The notes: a model not told the origin generated them from the letters alone. Numbered from the stretch's first letter, positions 1 to 5,850 are shown. The stretch is 6,625 nucleotides of DNA from Candidatus Acetothermia bacterium JdFR-50 (GCA_002010365.1 MTNL01000137.1:1-6625); one strand, 5' to 3'. A program made the numbers and translations.

Positions 1-648
1 GGCCCGGGCCGCCAGCTCCAGCGCCCCCTCCGGGGTGACGGGGAGGTTCATCCGCTCCCCGGCGCGGCGGATGATCTCCGCCAGCTCCTCGGGGCTGTAA
101 TAATCCAAACGAAAGACCACCTCGAACCGATCCCGCAGCGGCGCGGTGATGAGCCCCTCCCGAGTGGTGGCCCCGATCAGGGTGAAAGGCGCAAGATCCA
201 AACGGATGGAACGGGCGTGCGGACCTTCGCCCAACACGATATCCAGCTTCCATTCCTCCATGGCGGGGTAAAGGACCTCCTCCACCGGGCGGCGCAGGCG
301 GTGGATCTCATCGATGAAAAACACGTCTCCCCGTTCGAGGTGCGTGAGGATGGCGGCCAGATCCCCCGGCCGCTCGATGGCGGGGCCCGAGGAGATCTGG
401 ATCCGCACCCCGAGCTCGTTGGCGATGATCTGGGCCAGGGTGGTCTTGCCGAGGCCGGGCGGGGAAAGCAGCAACACGTGATCCAGTGGTTCCCCCCGTT
501 CCTTGGCGGCTTGGATGTAAATACGGAGCCTTTCCTTGATCCTCTCCTGGCCGACGAACTCCTCTAGGGTCCGCGGACGCAGGGCCCGCATGTTCTGCTC
601 CGGCTCCCTTTCCCCCGGCCGCAACCATTCACCTGGCATCGAGGCCAT
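1..648 (-). CDS. ruvB: Holliday junction branch migration ATPase RuvB (3' part missing)
   Basis: RuvB is the AAA+ hexameric motor of the cytoplasmic RuvABC complex, which drives branch migration of Holliday junctions during recombinational repair. The first 216 residues are present; the family is usually about 330-350 aa, so the rest of the small AAA lid and the winged-helix DNA-binding domain lie beyond the left edge. Visible motifs are the N-terminal [12 protein letters not shown] (23-34), Walker [10 protein letters not shown] (62-70), Walker [11 protein letters not shown] (109-118), LYPAMEEW (126-133), sensor 1 LIGATTRE (157-164) and the arginine-finger segment APLRDRF (169-175). The start at 648 is chosen because a short GGA lies 6 nt upstream and no other ATG, GTG or TTG is in frame before an upstream stop; ATG at 639 is an alternative. 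The gene follows iadA by 29 bp with no terminator seen, so it is probably co-transcribed. The first P-loop residue is Ser62 instead of the usual Gly, and RDRF is followed by Glu instead of the common Gly. Confidence 0.97.
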   Translation of the reverse strand, partial: MASMPGEWLRPGEREPEQNMRALRPRTLEEFVGQERIKERLRIYIQAAKERGEPLDHVLLLSPPGLGKTTLAQIIANELGVRIQISSGPAIERPGDLAAILTHLERGDVFFIDEIHRLRRPVEEVLYPAMEEWKLDIVLGEGPHARSIRLDLAPFTLIGATTREGLITAPLRDRFEVVFRLDYYSPEELAEIIRRAGERMNLPVTPEGALELAARA

Positions 649-677
649 TTTATATCCGGCACAACACGTATCCCACT

Positions 678-1811
678 TTATGCCTCCCCAAAGGCCCGCC
701 CACGACAAAAGACGCGTTCGATGGTAAGATCCTCTCCCAGGACGAGGAGATCGGCGTCATACCCCACCTCTGCCGTCCCCTTCCCCGGGATCCCCAGGAT
801 CCGGGCGGGGTTTTCGGTCACGAGGGGAAGGAGTCGCTCCAAGGGGTATCCCGCCTTCGTGTGGAGGTATCGGACCGCCTCCCAAAGGGTCTCCACGCCG
901 AAGTAATCGTAGGCGACCAGGTACCCATCGGCGTCGAACCGGGGCCGGCTCCCACCCCCATCGGAACTCATGGTCACCCGCTCCCAGGGGACGTGGGCCG
1001 CGTCGATGCGGGAGAAGGCCTCCTCGAGGCGGGGAAGGCCATCGGCCGGGGGTGCGGTCAGGTCGAAGCTTCCCCCACGACGGGCCCACTCCACCGCCTG
1101 GGAGAGCACCTCCTCGCTGCGGTTCACGTGGGTGGGATGGAACTGGCTTATGGGGATATGCCCCTCCTCCAGGGCCGCGAACAAGGGATCGAGCCCCCCA
1201 TCCCCCACGTGGAGGTGGACGATACCCCGCTTCCCCGCCAGCATCCCCCCCAACCGGGACTCCGCGGCGAGCCGGAGGATCTCCCGGGGGGTCGGCTGGG
1301 CGGAGCGATGATCCGCGATGGCCACCTTGGCCCCCAGGACCTCGGGGATGAGCACCAGATCCCTGGACACGGACCCGGTGAGGGTTACCGGTGGATACCA
1401 GTAGGACCCGGTGTAGAGGTAGGCAGAAAGTCCCCGCTCCCGGAGGGCCCTGACCGCGGCCAAGAGGTCCTCCGGGGAGCGGGTGATCCCGTCGGTACCG
1501 AGTAACCCTATGACCGTGGTAACCCCTCCCCTCACGATGGTCTCGAAGGAAAGAGGGGGCACCCGGGAAGCGGGACCCGCCTCCCCTCCCCCGCCGATGA
1601 GGTGCACGTGGAGGTCCACGAGCCCCGGGATCACCGTTCGCCCCTCGAGCTTCACCACCGCGGTAGGAAGGGGGTTCGGTTCGGGAAGGCCCTTTCCCAT
1701 CGCGGCGATCTTTTCCCCCACCACCAACACGTCCACCACGCCCCGGGGTTCCGGCGCGTAGAGGTTCGCCTCCCGGAATAGGATCGCCTGAACCGCGTGC
1801 TCCCGCTTCAT
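678..1811 (-). CDS. iadA: isoaspartyl dipeptidase (peptidase M38, amidohydrolase superfamily)
   Basis: IadA hydrolyses beta-aspartyl (isoaspartyl) dipeptides released when proteins with age- or heat-damaged Asp/Asn residues are degraded; it is a cytoplasmic binuclear zinc enzyme. The 377-aa length is close to E. coli IadA (about 390). From family knowledge, its ligands map almost residue for residue: H68 and H70 in [13 protein letters not shown] (68-80), bridging lysine K162, H201 in HLHVGD, H228 in PTHVNR, and catalytic Asp284 in [10 protein letters not shown] (281-290). E77 (alpha-amino binding), Y137 and R169 are also present. The N-terminal and C-terminal beta-sandwich segments of the amidohydrolase fold flank the barrel (IPGLVDLH at 61-68, [14 protein letters not shown] near the end). 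All catalytic residues are intact, so it should be active. A GGGA lies 5 nt before the ATG. It heads a minus-strand unit with ruvB and is divergent from yidC. I see no signal peptide. Confidence 0.95.
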   Translation of the reverse strand: MKREHAVQAILFREANLYAPEPRGVVDVLVVGEKIAAMGKGLPEPNPLPTAVVKLEGRTVIPGLVDLHVHLIGGGGEAGPASRVPPLSFETIVRGGVTTVIGLLGTDGITRSPEDLLAAVRALRERGLSAYLYTGSYWYPPVTLTGSVSRDLVLIPEVLGAKVAIADHRSAQPTPREILRLAAESRLGGMLAGKRGIVHLHVGDGGLDPLFAALEEGHIPISQFHPTHVNRSEEVLSQAVEWARRGGSFDLTAPPADGLPRLEEAFSRIDAAHVPWERVTMSSDGGGSRPRFDADGYLVAYDYFGVETLWEAVRYLHTKAGYPLERLLPLVTENPARILGIPGKGTAEVGYDADLLVLGEDLTIERVFCRGRAFGEA

Positions 1812-1820
1812 GGCGATCCC

Positions 1821-1826
1821 ATTTTA
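1821..1826 (-). promoter_or_regulatory. candidate -10 element for iadA-ruvB
   Basis: On the minus strand, TAAAAT (5 of 6 matches to TATAAT) lies 9 nt upstream of the iadA ATG. No convincing -35 hexamer is found 16-18 nt further upstream. If used, transcription would start about 3-5 nt before the ATG, giving an almost leaderless iadA mRNA. The GGGA at 1820-1817 would then be outside or at the edge of the transcript. The call rests on position and hexamer match only. Confidence 0.35.
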
Positions 1827-1875
1827 CGACTGCAGCGGGGCGACGCCGAGGACATCCGCTTCCGTTGGGCATCCC

Positions 1876-1904
1876 TTGCGCCGCCATTTAGGGGCGGATA
1901 CATT
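1876..1904 (+). promoter_or_regulatory. candidate sigma70-type promoter for yidC-jag-wecG
   Basis: TTGCGC at 1876-1881 (4/6 to TTGACA) and TACATT at 1899-1904 (4/6 to TATAAT) are separated by 17 bp. The predicted start is near 1911, only about 4 nt before the yidC ATG, and no Shine-Dalgarno sequence lies at a usable distance from that ATG, so the message may be leaderless. A short dyad, CCGCC (1881-1885) and GGCGG (1893-1897), sits mostly inside the spacer. It could be an operator, or simply chance in GC-rich DNA. Confidence 0.4.
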
Positions 1905-1914
1905 TGTGACCGGT

Positions 1915-3402
1915 ATGGCAAAAAAAGTTCTCCTCATCTCGCTTTTACTCCTAGGCCTTGTTGTCTCTGGGCCCGCAAGGACGGGATACGAATTGAAGGT
2001 GAAGGAAGGCACTTCCCCAGGGGGCGGTCAGGAACTGGTGGTGGAGAACGCGTTGGTGCGCTACCGCTTCTGGGCCGAGGACGGGGTCCTCGCTTCCTGT
2101 TACCTGTATTTCGCCCCCTATGGGACCCGGGAGCTGGACGTGGTCCCGGGCTGGACCCAGGACAAGGAACCCGAACTCATCCAGGATGTAAGCCTGCCCC
2201 TGGAGATTTGGCCCCAGGGGACCCCTCCTGAGGAACCCCTTCCGCACCGGATCATCCAGGTCCCCCGGGGAGATAAGACCTTGGAGGTCAAGCTCTCCTG
2301 GGAAGGGGAAGGCCTCGCGGTGGAGAAAAGGTTCACGGTGGTGGAGGATGCCCTCTACACCGTCCCGGTGGAGATCCGCTTGGTGGGCACGGGGGAGGGA
2401 ATAAGGATCGTTTTGGGACATTTCCCCCAAGGAAAAGGGGTCCCGGAACTCGTGTACCTCTACGACGGAAAGAAAACCTCTTCTCCCCTGGCCTCGGGAT
2501 CCTTCCGGGGCGTGGGGCTTGTGGGCCGGGAAAGCGTTTTCTTCTGGGTGTTCCAAGGAACGGAAGGTTTGAAACCGTTCCAGGGAAAAAACCGCGCGGG
2601 GCAACCCGTCTTCGGGCTGGAGATACCCACCCTCTCCGGGGAGCTTGTGCTAAAGGGAACCCTTTACGCGGGACGGAACCGCTACATCCTCCTGGAGAAG
2701 GCCGGGTTAGAGGAAATCGTGGACCTCGGGTTCTTCTCGCGGTTCCTGGTGGGGGTCATCCGGTTCCTGGAGGTGCTTTACCGCGCCACCGGCAATTACG
2801 GGTGGGCCATCATCCTCTTCACCCTGGCGGCACAGCTCTTCCTCTTCCCCCTCACCCGGACCCAGATCCGCTCCATGGCCAAGATGCAACGCTTACAACC
2901 CAAGATCCAGCGCTTACAACGCCTCTATAAGGACGACAAGGAGGCCTTCCAGAAGCATGTGATGGAGCTCTACCGGCAGGAGAAGGTGAACCCCTTGGGG
3001 GGTTGCTTCCCGTTTCTGTTGCAGTTCCCCTTCCTGATCCTGCTTTGGCAGTCGATCTTCAACTCGGCGGAGCTCTTCCACCTCTCCCCGCCCTTCCTCT
3101 GGATACCGGATCTTTCCCTGCCGGATCCTTACTACATCATCATCGTCCTCACCGTGGGGGTACAGCTTCTGGGGCAATGGATCACCACCCGCCGTTCCGG
3201 CGCCCAGGCCGCAGGTGGGGCCCAACTCATCGGTTGGATCTTCCCCCTCTTCTTCGCCTTCATGTTCCGCAACTTCCCCGCTGGACTTTGGCTTTATTGG
3301 TTCCTTTACTCCTCCATCCAGAGCCTCCTCCAGGGGATCGTTTACTGGGAGCTCTCCCGCGTGGCCCCGCCGCCCGAACCGAAAGATGCCGGAAATAACT
3401 GA
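1915..3402 (+). CDS. yidC: membrane protein insertase YidC (long, periplasmic-domain form)
   Basis: YidC inserts and folds inner-membrane proteins, alone or with SecYEG-SecDF. The protein is 495 aa. Residues about 4-18 form a hydrophobic N-terminal anchor, about 20-270 a periplasmic P1-type beta domain (weakly conserved, as is usual), and about 270-480 the conserved Oxa1/YidC core. Core landmarks are the cytosolic helical hairpin with SMAKMQRLQPKIQ, the NPLGGCFPFLLQFP segment with GGC at 362-364 at the start of TM3, DPYYI (404-408) opening TM4, and FPAGLWLYW in the TM5-TM6 turn. The start at 1915 is chosen because the hydrophobic anchor begins there and the in-frame upstream ATG (1810) would cross the promoter; GTG at 1906 is a minor alternative. 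The groove arginine of TM2 (E. coli R366) is Gln307 here. The last 17 bp overlap jag. Divergent from iadA; the usual rpmH-rnpA-yidD neighbours are absent upstream. Confidence 0.96.
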   Translation: MAKKVLLISLLLLGLVVSGPARTGYELKVKEGTSPGGGQELVVENALVRYRFWAEDGVLASCYLYFAPYGTRELDVVPGWTQDKEPELIQDVSLPLEIWPQGTPPEEPLPHRIIQVPRGDKTLEVKLSWEGEGLAVEKRFTVVEDALYTVPVEIRLVGTGEGIRIVLGHFPQGKGVPELVYLYDGKKTSSPLASGSFRGVGLVGRESVFFWVFQGTEGLKPFQGKNRAGQPVFGLEIPTLSGELVLKGTLYAGRNRYILLEKAGLEEIVDLGFFSRFLVGVIRFLEVLYRATGNYGWAIILFTLAAQLFLFPLTRTQIRSMAKMQRLQPKIQRLQRLYKDDKEAFQKHVMELYRQEKVNPLGGCFPFLLQFPFLILLWQSIFNSAELFHLSPPFLWIPDLSLPDPYYIIIVLTVGVQLLGQWITTRRSGAQAAGGAQLIGWIFPLFFAFMFRNFPAGLWLYWFLYSSIQSLLQGIVYWELSRVAPPPEPKDAGNN

Positions 3403-3829
3403 AGAGGTCCGGAAGTTCCTCCAGGGCCTGTTGGATCGCGTGGAGGAGGGGACGATGGTGGAGGTGGTCCCCGAGAAGGACCGCCTCTACGTCAACCTCC
3501 GCGGTCCCTTCCGTGTTTTGCCCGTTGATCCCGAATTCCGGGAGGCCCTGGCACAGGTTTTGCGCATATTTCTGCGCCGCTGCCAAACGCGACGGAACCT
3601 CCTTTTGGATATCAACGGCGAGATCAAGGCCCGGGAGATGGAGCTCATCTCCCGGGCCAGACAGCTGGCCGAGCGGGCCCTCCGGGAGGGCCGTAGGATA
3701 GAGCTGGAACCCATGCCCCCAGCGGAGCGGCGCCTGATCCACCTGGCGTTGGCCGACCACCCCGGGGTCCGTACCTATTCGGTGGGGCAGGGGAACAAAC
3801 GCCACGTGGTAATCGAACCCAAAAGATGA
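3386..3829 (+). CDS. jag: short Jag/KhpB-like RNA-binding protein (KH-like + R3H)
   Basis: Jag (SpoIIIJ-associated protein, KhpB, EloR) is an RNA-binding protein commonly encoded right after yidC and linked to cell elongation and post-transcriptional control. This copy is only 147 aa; the family is usually over 200. The R3H domain is clear at the C-terminus: ELEPMPPAERRLIHLAL (106-122) with the R-x3-H residues R115 and H119, then HPGVRTYSVGQGNKRHVVI. Residues about 23-85 align with the Jag KH domain by position and by the LLLDINGEIKARE end (72-84), but the GxxG RNA-binding loop is replaced by PVDP (46-49). There is no room for the Jag_N domain; only one helix (about 3-20) precedes the KH region. 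The start at 3386 overlaps yidC by 17 bp with a weak GAAAG upstream, and the stop overlaps the next gene as ATGA. A longer in-frame start at 3215 lies inside yidC and is rejected. Confidence 0.88.
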   Translation: MPEITEEVRKFLQGLLDRVEEGTMVEVVPEKDRLYVNLRGPFRVLPVDPEFREALAQVLRIFLRRCQTRRNLLLDINGEIKAREMELISRARQLAERALREGRRIELEPMPPAERRLIHLALADHPGVRTYSVGQGNKRHVVIEPKR

Positions 3830-4596
3830 GTCCCTCCGCTTCCCCGGTCCGTCGCCGGGCCGGACGCCTGGAGCTTTGGGGAGTTCCTTTCGATCCCTTC
3901 CACTTGGATGGGTTCGTCGAAGAGGTCCGGCGCCGTCTCAAACGGGGAGAACGGGGCATCGTGATTTTCACCCCCGATGCCCGGGCCCTCTCGCTGGCCA
4001 TCCTGCGCCGTGAGATCTGCGACCTCCTGAAGCGGGCGCATCTCATCACGTGCGACGGCATCGGCGTCTCCATCGCCGCCCGGGCCTTCGGGGAGAAGCT
4101 CCCCCGCGTGACGGGGGTGGACCTCGCCTGGGAGCTCTGCCGGGCGGCGGAGGAAGAGGGGTTCACCGTCTATCTCCTGGGAGCCCGGGACCGGGTGGTG
4201 AAGGGGGCCGTGGAGAGGGTTCGGACCTCGTTTCCCCGGATCGAGGTGGCCGGCTGGCACCACGGCTATTTCGGCGGGGAGGGTCCGGTGGAGGAAATCA
4301 GGAGGCTCCGTCCGGATCTCCTCTTCGTGGGCATGGGATTCCCCAAACAGGAGCGGTGGATCCTCGCGCACAGGGACTGCGGCGCTGGGGTGCTAATGGG
4401 CGTCGGGAGCACCTTCGACATCTGGTCGGGGCGATTTCCCCGGGCCCCGAGGTGGATCCGGGAATCTGGGTTCGAATGGCTGTGGAGGGCGATCCAGGAT
4501 CCCCGGCGGCTGCGGAAGCTCTGGGCGGTGCCGTTCCTTTTGGGGTGTACCGCTTTTTCGTGGGTTAAATGGCGTCTGGGAATTCCGTGGCGGTGA
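3826..4596 (+). CDS. WecG/TagA/CpsF-family glycosyltransferase (GT26)
   Basis: GT26 enzymes transfer N-acetylmannosamine-type sugars from a UDP donor to an undecaprenyl-linked acceptor on the inner face of the membrane, for enterobacterial common antigen, wall teichoic acid or exopolysaccharide synthesis. Substrate and product here cannot be told from sequence. The 256-aa protein shows the family pattern: FTPDARAL (48-55), the active-site TCDGIG with D77 (75-80), RVTGVDL (94-100), VYLLGAR (115-121), HHGYF (145-149), LLFVGMGFPKQERWI (165-179), GVGSTFDIWSGRFPRAP (192-208) and FEWLWR (216-221). The C-terminus (about 232-256) is hydrophobic with basic residues and fits the membrane-docking appendage described for TagA. 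Where most members carry Asn after TP or TL, this one has Asp51. The start codon overlaps the jag stop (ATGA) and has no SD of its own, suggesting re-initiation after jag. It is the last gene of the yidC-jag operon, an unusual partner. Confidence 0.92.
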   Translation: MSPSASPVRRRAGRLELWGVPFDPFHLDGFVEEVRRRLKRGERGIVIFTPDARALSLAILRREICDLLKRAHLITCDGIGVSIAARAFGEKLPRVTGVDLAWELCRAAEEEGFTVYLLGARDRVVKGAVERVRTSFPRIEVAGWHHGYFGGEGPVEEIRRLRPDLLFVGMGFPKQERWILAHRDCGAGVLMGVGSTFDIWSGRFPRAPRWIRESGFEWLWRAIQDPRRLRKLWAVPFLLGCTAFSWVKWRLGIPWR

Positions 4597-4604
4597 TCAC
4601 CGCC
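4589..4604. terminator. 16-bp perfect palindrome over the two convergent stop codons
   Basis: GGCGGTGATCACCGCC is exactly its own reverse complement. Its centre falls between 4596 and 4597, that is between the TGA of the wecG-like gene and the TGA of secF. As RNA from either strand it can form a 6-bp GC-rich stem (GGCGGU/ACCGCC) with a GAUC loop. This could serve as a small bidirectional terminator or transcript-end protection for both operons. No clean U-tract follows on either side, so intrinsic termination is uncertain. There are no intergenic bases between the two genes to hold any other terminator. Confidence 0.4.
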
Positions 4605-5502
4605 TGGCCTTCAGCTTTTGGGCGGTGCCGGTCCAGAGATAGAAGATGGGGTTGGCGACGAAGATGGTGGAGTAGGTCCCCACCACAACCCCGATCAACA
4701 TCACCAGGGCGAACCCCCGGAGCACCGGCCCGCCCAAAGCGAGCAGGATCGCCACGGGGATCAGGGTGGTGAGGGAGGTGTTGATGGTCCGGGTGAGGGA
4801 TTGGTTGATGGAACGGTTGATGATGTCGAAGAGGGGAGCTTTTTTGTGGGCTTTCTGGTTTTCCCGCACCCGGTCGAAGATCACAATGGTATCGTTCAGG
4901 GAGTAACCCACGATGGTGAGGAGAGCCGCGATCACGGGTAGGCTCATCTCCACCCCCAGGAGGGAGCAGACCCCGAGGGCAATGAGGACGTCGTGAACCA
5001 AGGCCACCACGGCTCCCACCGCATAGCTCAAGCGGAACCGCCACGAGATGTAAACCAGCATCCCGAAGATGGCCACGAGGATCGCCTGCCATGTCCGCCG
5101 GATCAGGTCCTCGGAAACCTGCTTCCCCACCGAAGTGGGAGAGATCTCGAGAACCGGGAACTCGTTCCGCAACTGCTCCTGGATCCGTCCGAGGAGCTTT
5201 TGGTGTTCCTCCACGTTGAGGGGGATGGTGATCAGGAATGCGGGCTTCCCCTCGATCTCCGTCTCCTGCAACACGGCCGTGGCGGCGAGATCGATTCCCT
5301 CAGGGGAAAACCGCCCCAAGAAGGACCGGAGGTCGTCGGCGGAAACCTTCTCGGAAAAGGTGACCGTGAGTTGGGTCCCCCCGGTGAACTCCACCCCTGC
5401 CCTAAACCCCACGATGACCAAGACGACGATGCTTGCCAGGACCAAGACCACCGACAACGAGGAAAAAAACTTCGCCTTCCCGAGAAAATCGTACTTGTAC
5501 AT
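4597..5502 (-). CDS. secF: protein translocase subunit SecF
   Basis: SecF pairs with SecD in the inner membrane and uses the proton gradient to help pull secreted proteins through SecYEG. The 301-aa length is typical for a stand-alone SecF. Residues 13-33 form TM1, GVEFTGGTQL (36-45) is the family signature, about 46-130 form the small periplasmic domain, and the rest holds five more membrane segments. Conserved marks are HD at 170-171, GYSLNDTIVIFDRVREN (199-215) with N203 and D204, and the SINQSLTRTINTSLTTLIP region after it. The start at 5502 (ATG) is preferred; GTG directly before it at 5505 is possible. A GGGGTGA lies 4 nt before the ATG. It follows rpsT by 13 bp, so the two are surely co-transcribed. 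No secD lies on either side, although secD and secF are most often adjacent or fused. Confidence 0.97.
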   Translation of the reverse strand: MYKYDFLGKAKFFSSLSVVLVLASIVVLVIVGFRAGVEFTGGTQLTVTFSEKVSADDLRSFLGRFSPEGIDLAATAVLQETEIEGKPAFLITIPLNVEEHQKLLGRIQEQLRNEFPVLEISPTSVGKQVSEDLIRRTWQAILVAIFGMLVYISWRFRLSYAVGAVVALVHDVLIALGVCSLLGVEMSLPVIAALLTIVGYSLNDTIVIFDRVRENQKAHKKAPLFDIINRSINQSLTRTINTSLTTLIPVAILLALGGPVLRGFALVMLIGVVVGTYSTIFVANPIFYLWTGTAQKLKARR

Positions 5503-5515
5503 CACCTCACCCCGA

Positions 5516-5776
5516 TCAGGCCGCGGTGATCCGACGCCACATGCGGGCCTTGAGGCGGTCCGCTTTGTTTTTGTGGATCGCCCCGTGGGAAGCGGCCTTG
5601 TCCACCGCCTTCTGGTAGTTGGGGAAAACCTTCATCGCCTCTTCCCGGTTGCCCTCGGAAAGGAGCTTGAGTATCTGCTTGCGCCAATAGCGGATGGCGC
5701 TCCGACGGAGGTCGTTGCGGCGCCTCCGCCGCAGGCTCTTGCGGAGCTGTCGCGCGGCCGAACGTGTATTGGGAAT
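5516..5776 (-). CDS. rpsT: 30S ribosomal protein S20, apparent ATT start codon
   Basis: S20 is a primary 16S rRNA-binding protein of the small subunit body. Translation from 5776 gives 86 residues, against 87 in E. coli. The N-terminus reads (M)PNTRSAARQLRKSLRRRRRN, matching the usual (M)ANIKSAKKR pattern, and the C-terminal signature AIHKNKADRLKARM (66-79) matches the conserved IHKNKAARHKA segment. The protein is strongly basic and helical, as expected. The first codon at 5776-5774 is ATT. The frame upstream is open back to a TAA at 5878-5876 with no ATG, GTG or TTG, and the first internal ATG is codon 48, which would delete half the protein. AGGAGG at 5792-5787 lies 10 nt upstream (7 nt from the end of its G-run), fitting initiation at this ATT. 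A sequence error replacing ATG is the main alternative. It is the first gene of the rpsT-secF unit. Confidence 0.9.
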   Translation of the reverse strand: MPNTRSAARQLRKSLRRRRRNDLRRSAIRYWRKQILKLLSEGNREEAMKVFPNYQKAVDKAASHGAIHKNKADRLKARMWRRITAA

Positions 5777-5779
5777 CGC

Positions 5780-5802
5780 AGATCCCCCTCCTTGCTCGAT
5801 CT
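5780..5802 (-). promoter_or_regulatory. rpsT ribosome-binding site in a small leader hairpin
   Basis: On the minus strand the strong SD AGGAGGGGG (5792-5784) lies just upstream of the ATT start. AGATC (5802-5798) and GATCT (5784-5780) can pair as a 5-bp stem with most of the SD in the 13-nt loop. This SD is what decides the ATT start. The stem is short and may be chance; control of S20 synthesis through this leader is only an inference from the known autogenous control of rpsT in E. coli. Confidence 0.5.
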
Positions 5803-5821
5803 TTTGGGAAAACCGTTGGCG

Positions 5822-5850
5822 ATTGTAGCTTTTCTGCCGGGAAGCCGCAA
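5822..5850 (-). promoter_or_regulatory. candidate promoter for rpsT-secF
   Basis: On the minus strand TTGCGG (5850-5845; 3/6 to TTGACA) is followed after exactly 17 bp by TACAAT (5827-5822; 5/6 to TATAAT). Transcription would start near 5815, giving a leader of about 39 nt that carries the rpsT SD. The hexamers closely resemble the TTGCGC-17-TACATT pair upstream of yidC, which strengthens both calls. Confidence 0.55.

Noticed and set aside
861..1505. 214-codon plus-strand frame inside iadA
   Set aside because: Antisense shadow of iadA with no recognisable domain and no SD-led start.
757..1887. 376-codon minus-strand frame overlapping iadA
   Set aside because: Its translation is Gly/Pro/Arg-rich low-complexity sequence in the shifted frame of iadA, whose own frame has all catalytic residues.
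1810..1914. 35-residue N-terminal extension of YidC from the ATG at 1810
   Set aside because: It would overlap the iadA start and the promoter; its sequence is not family-like, and the hydrophobic anchor starts naturally at the ATG at 1915.
3215..3385. 57-residue N-terminal extension of Jag from an ATG inside yidC
   Set aside because: It is Ser/Pro-rich shifted-frame translation of conserved YidC sequence and does not resemble Jag_N.
5804..5814. TTTT-CCC-AAAA dyad in the rpsT leader as a terminator
   Set aside because: AT-only 4-bp stem with a 3-nt loop and no GC stem plus U-tract; it sits just after the predicted transcription start, so it is unlikely to be a functional terminator.
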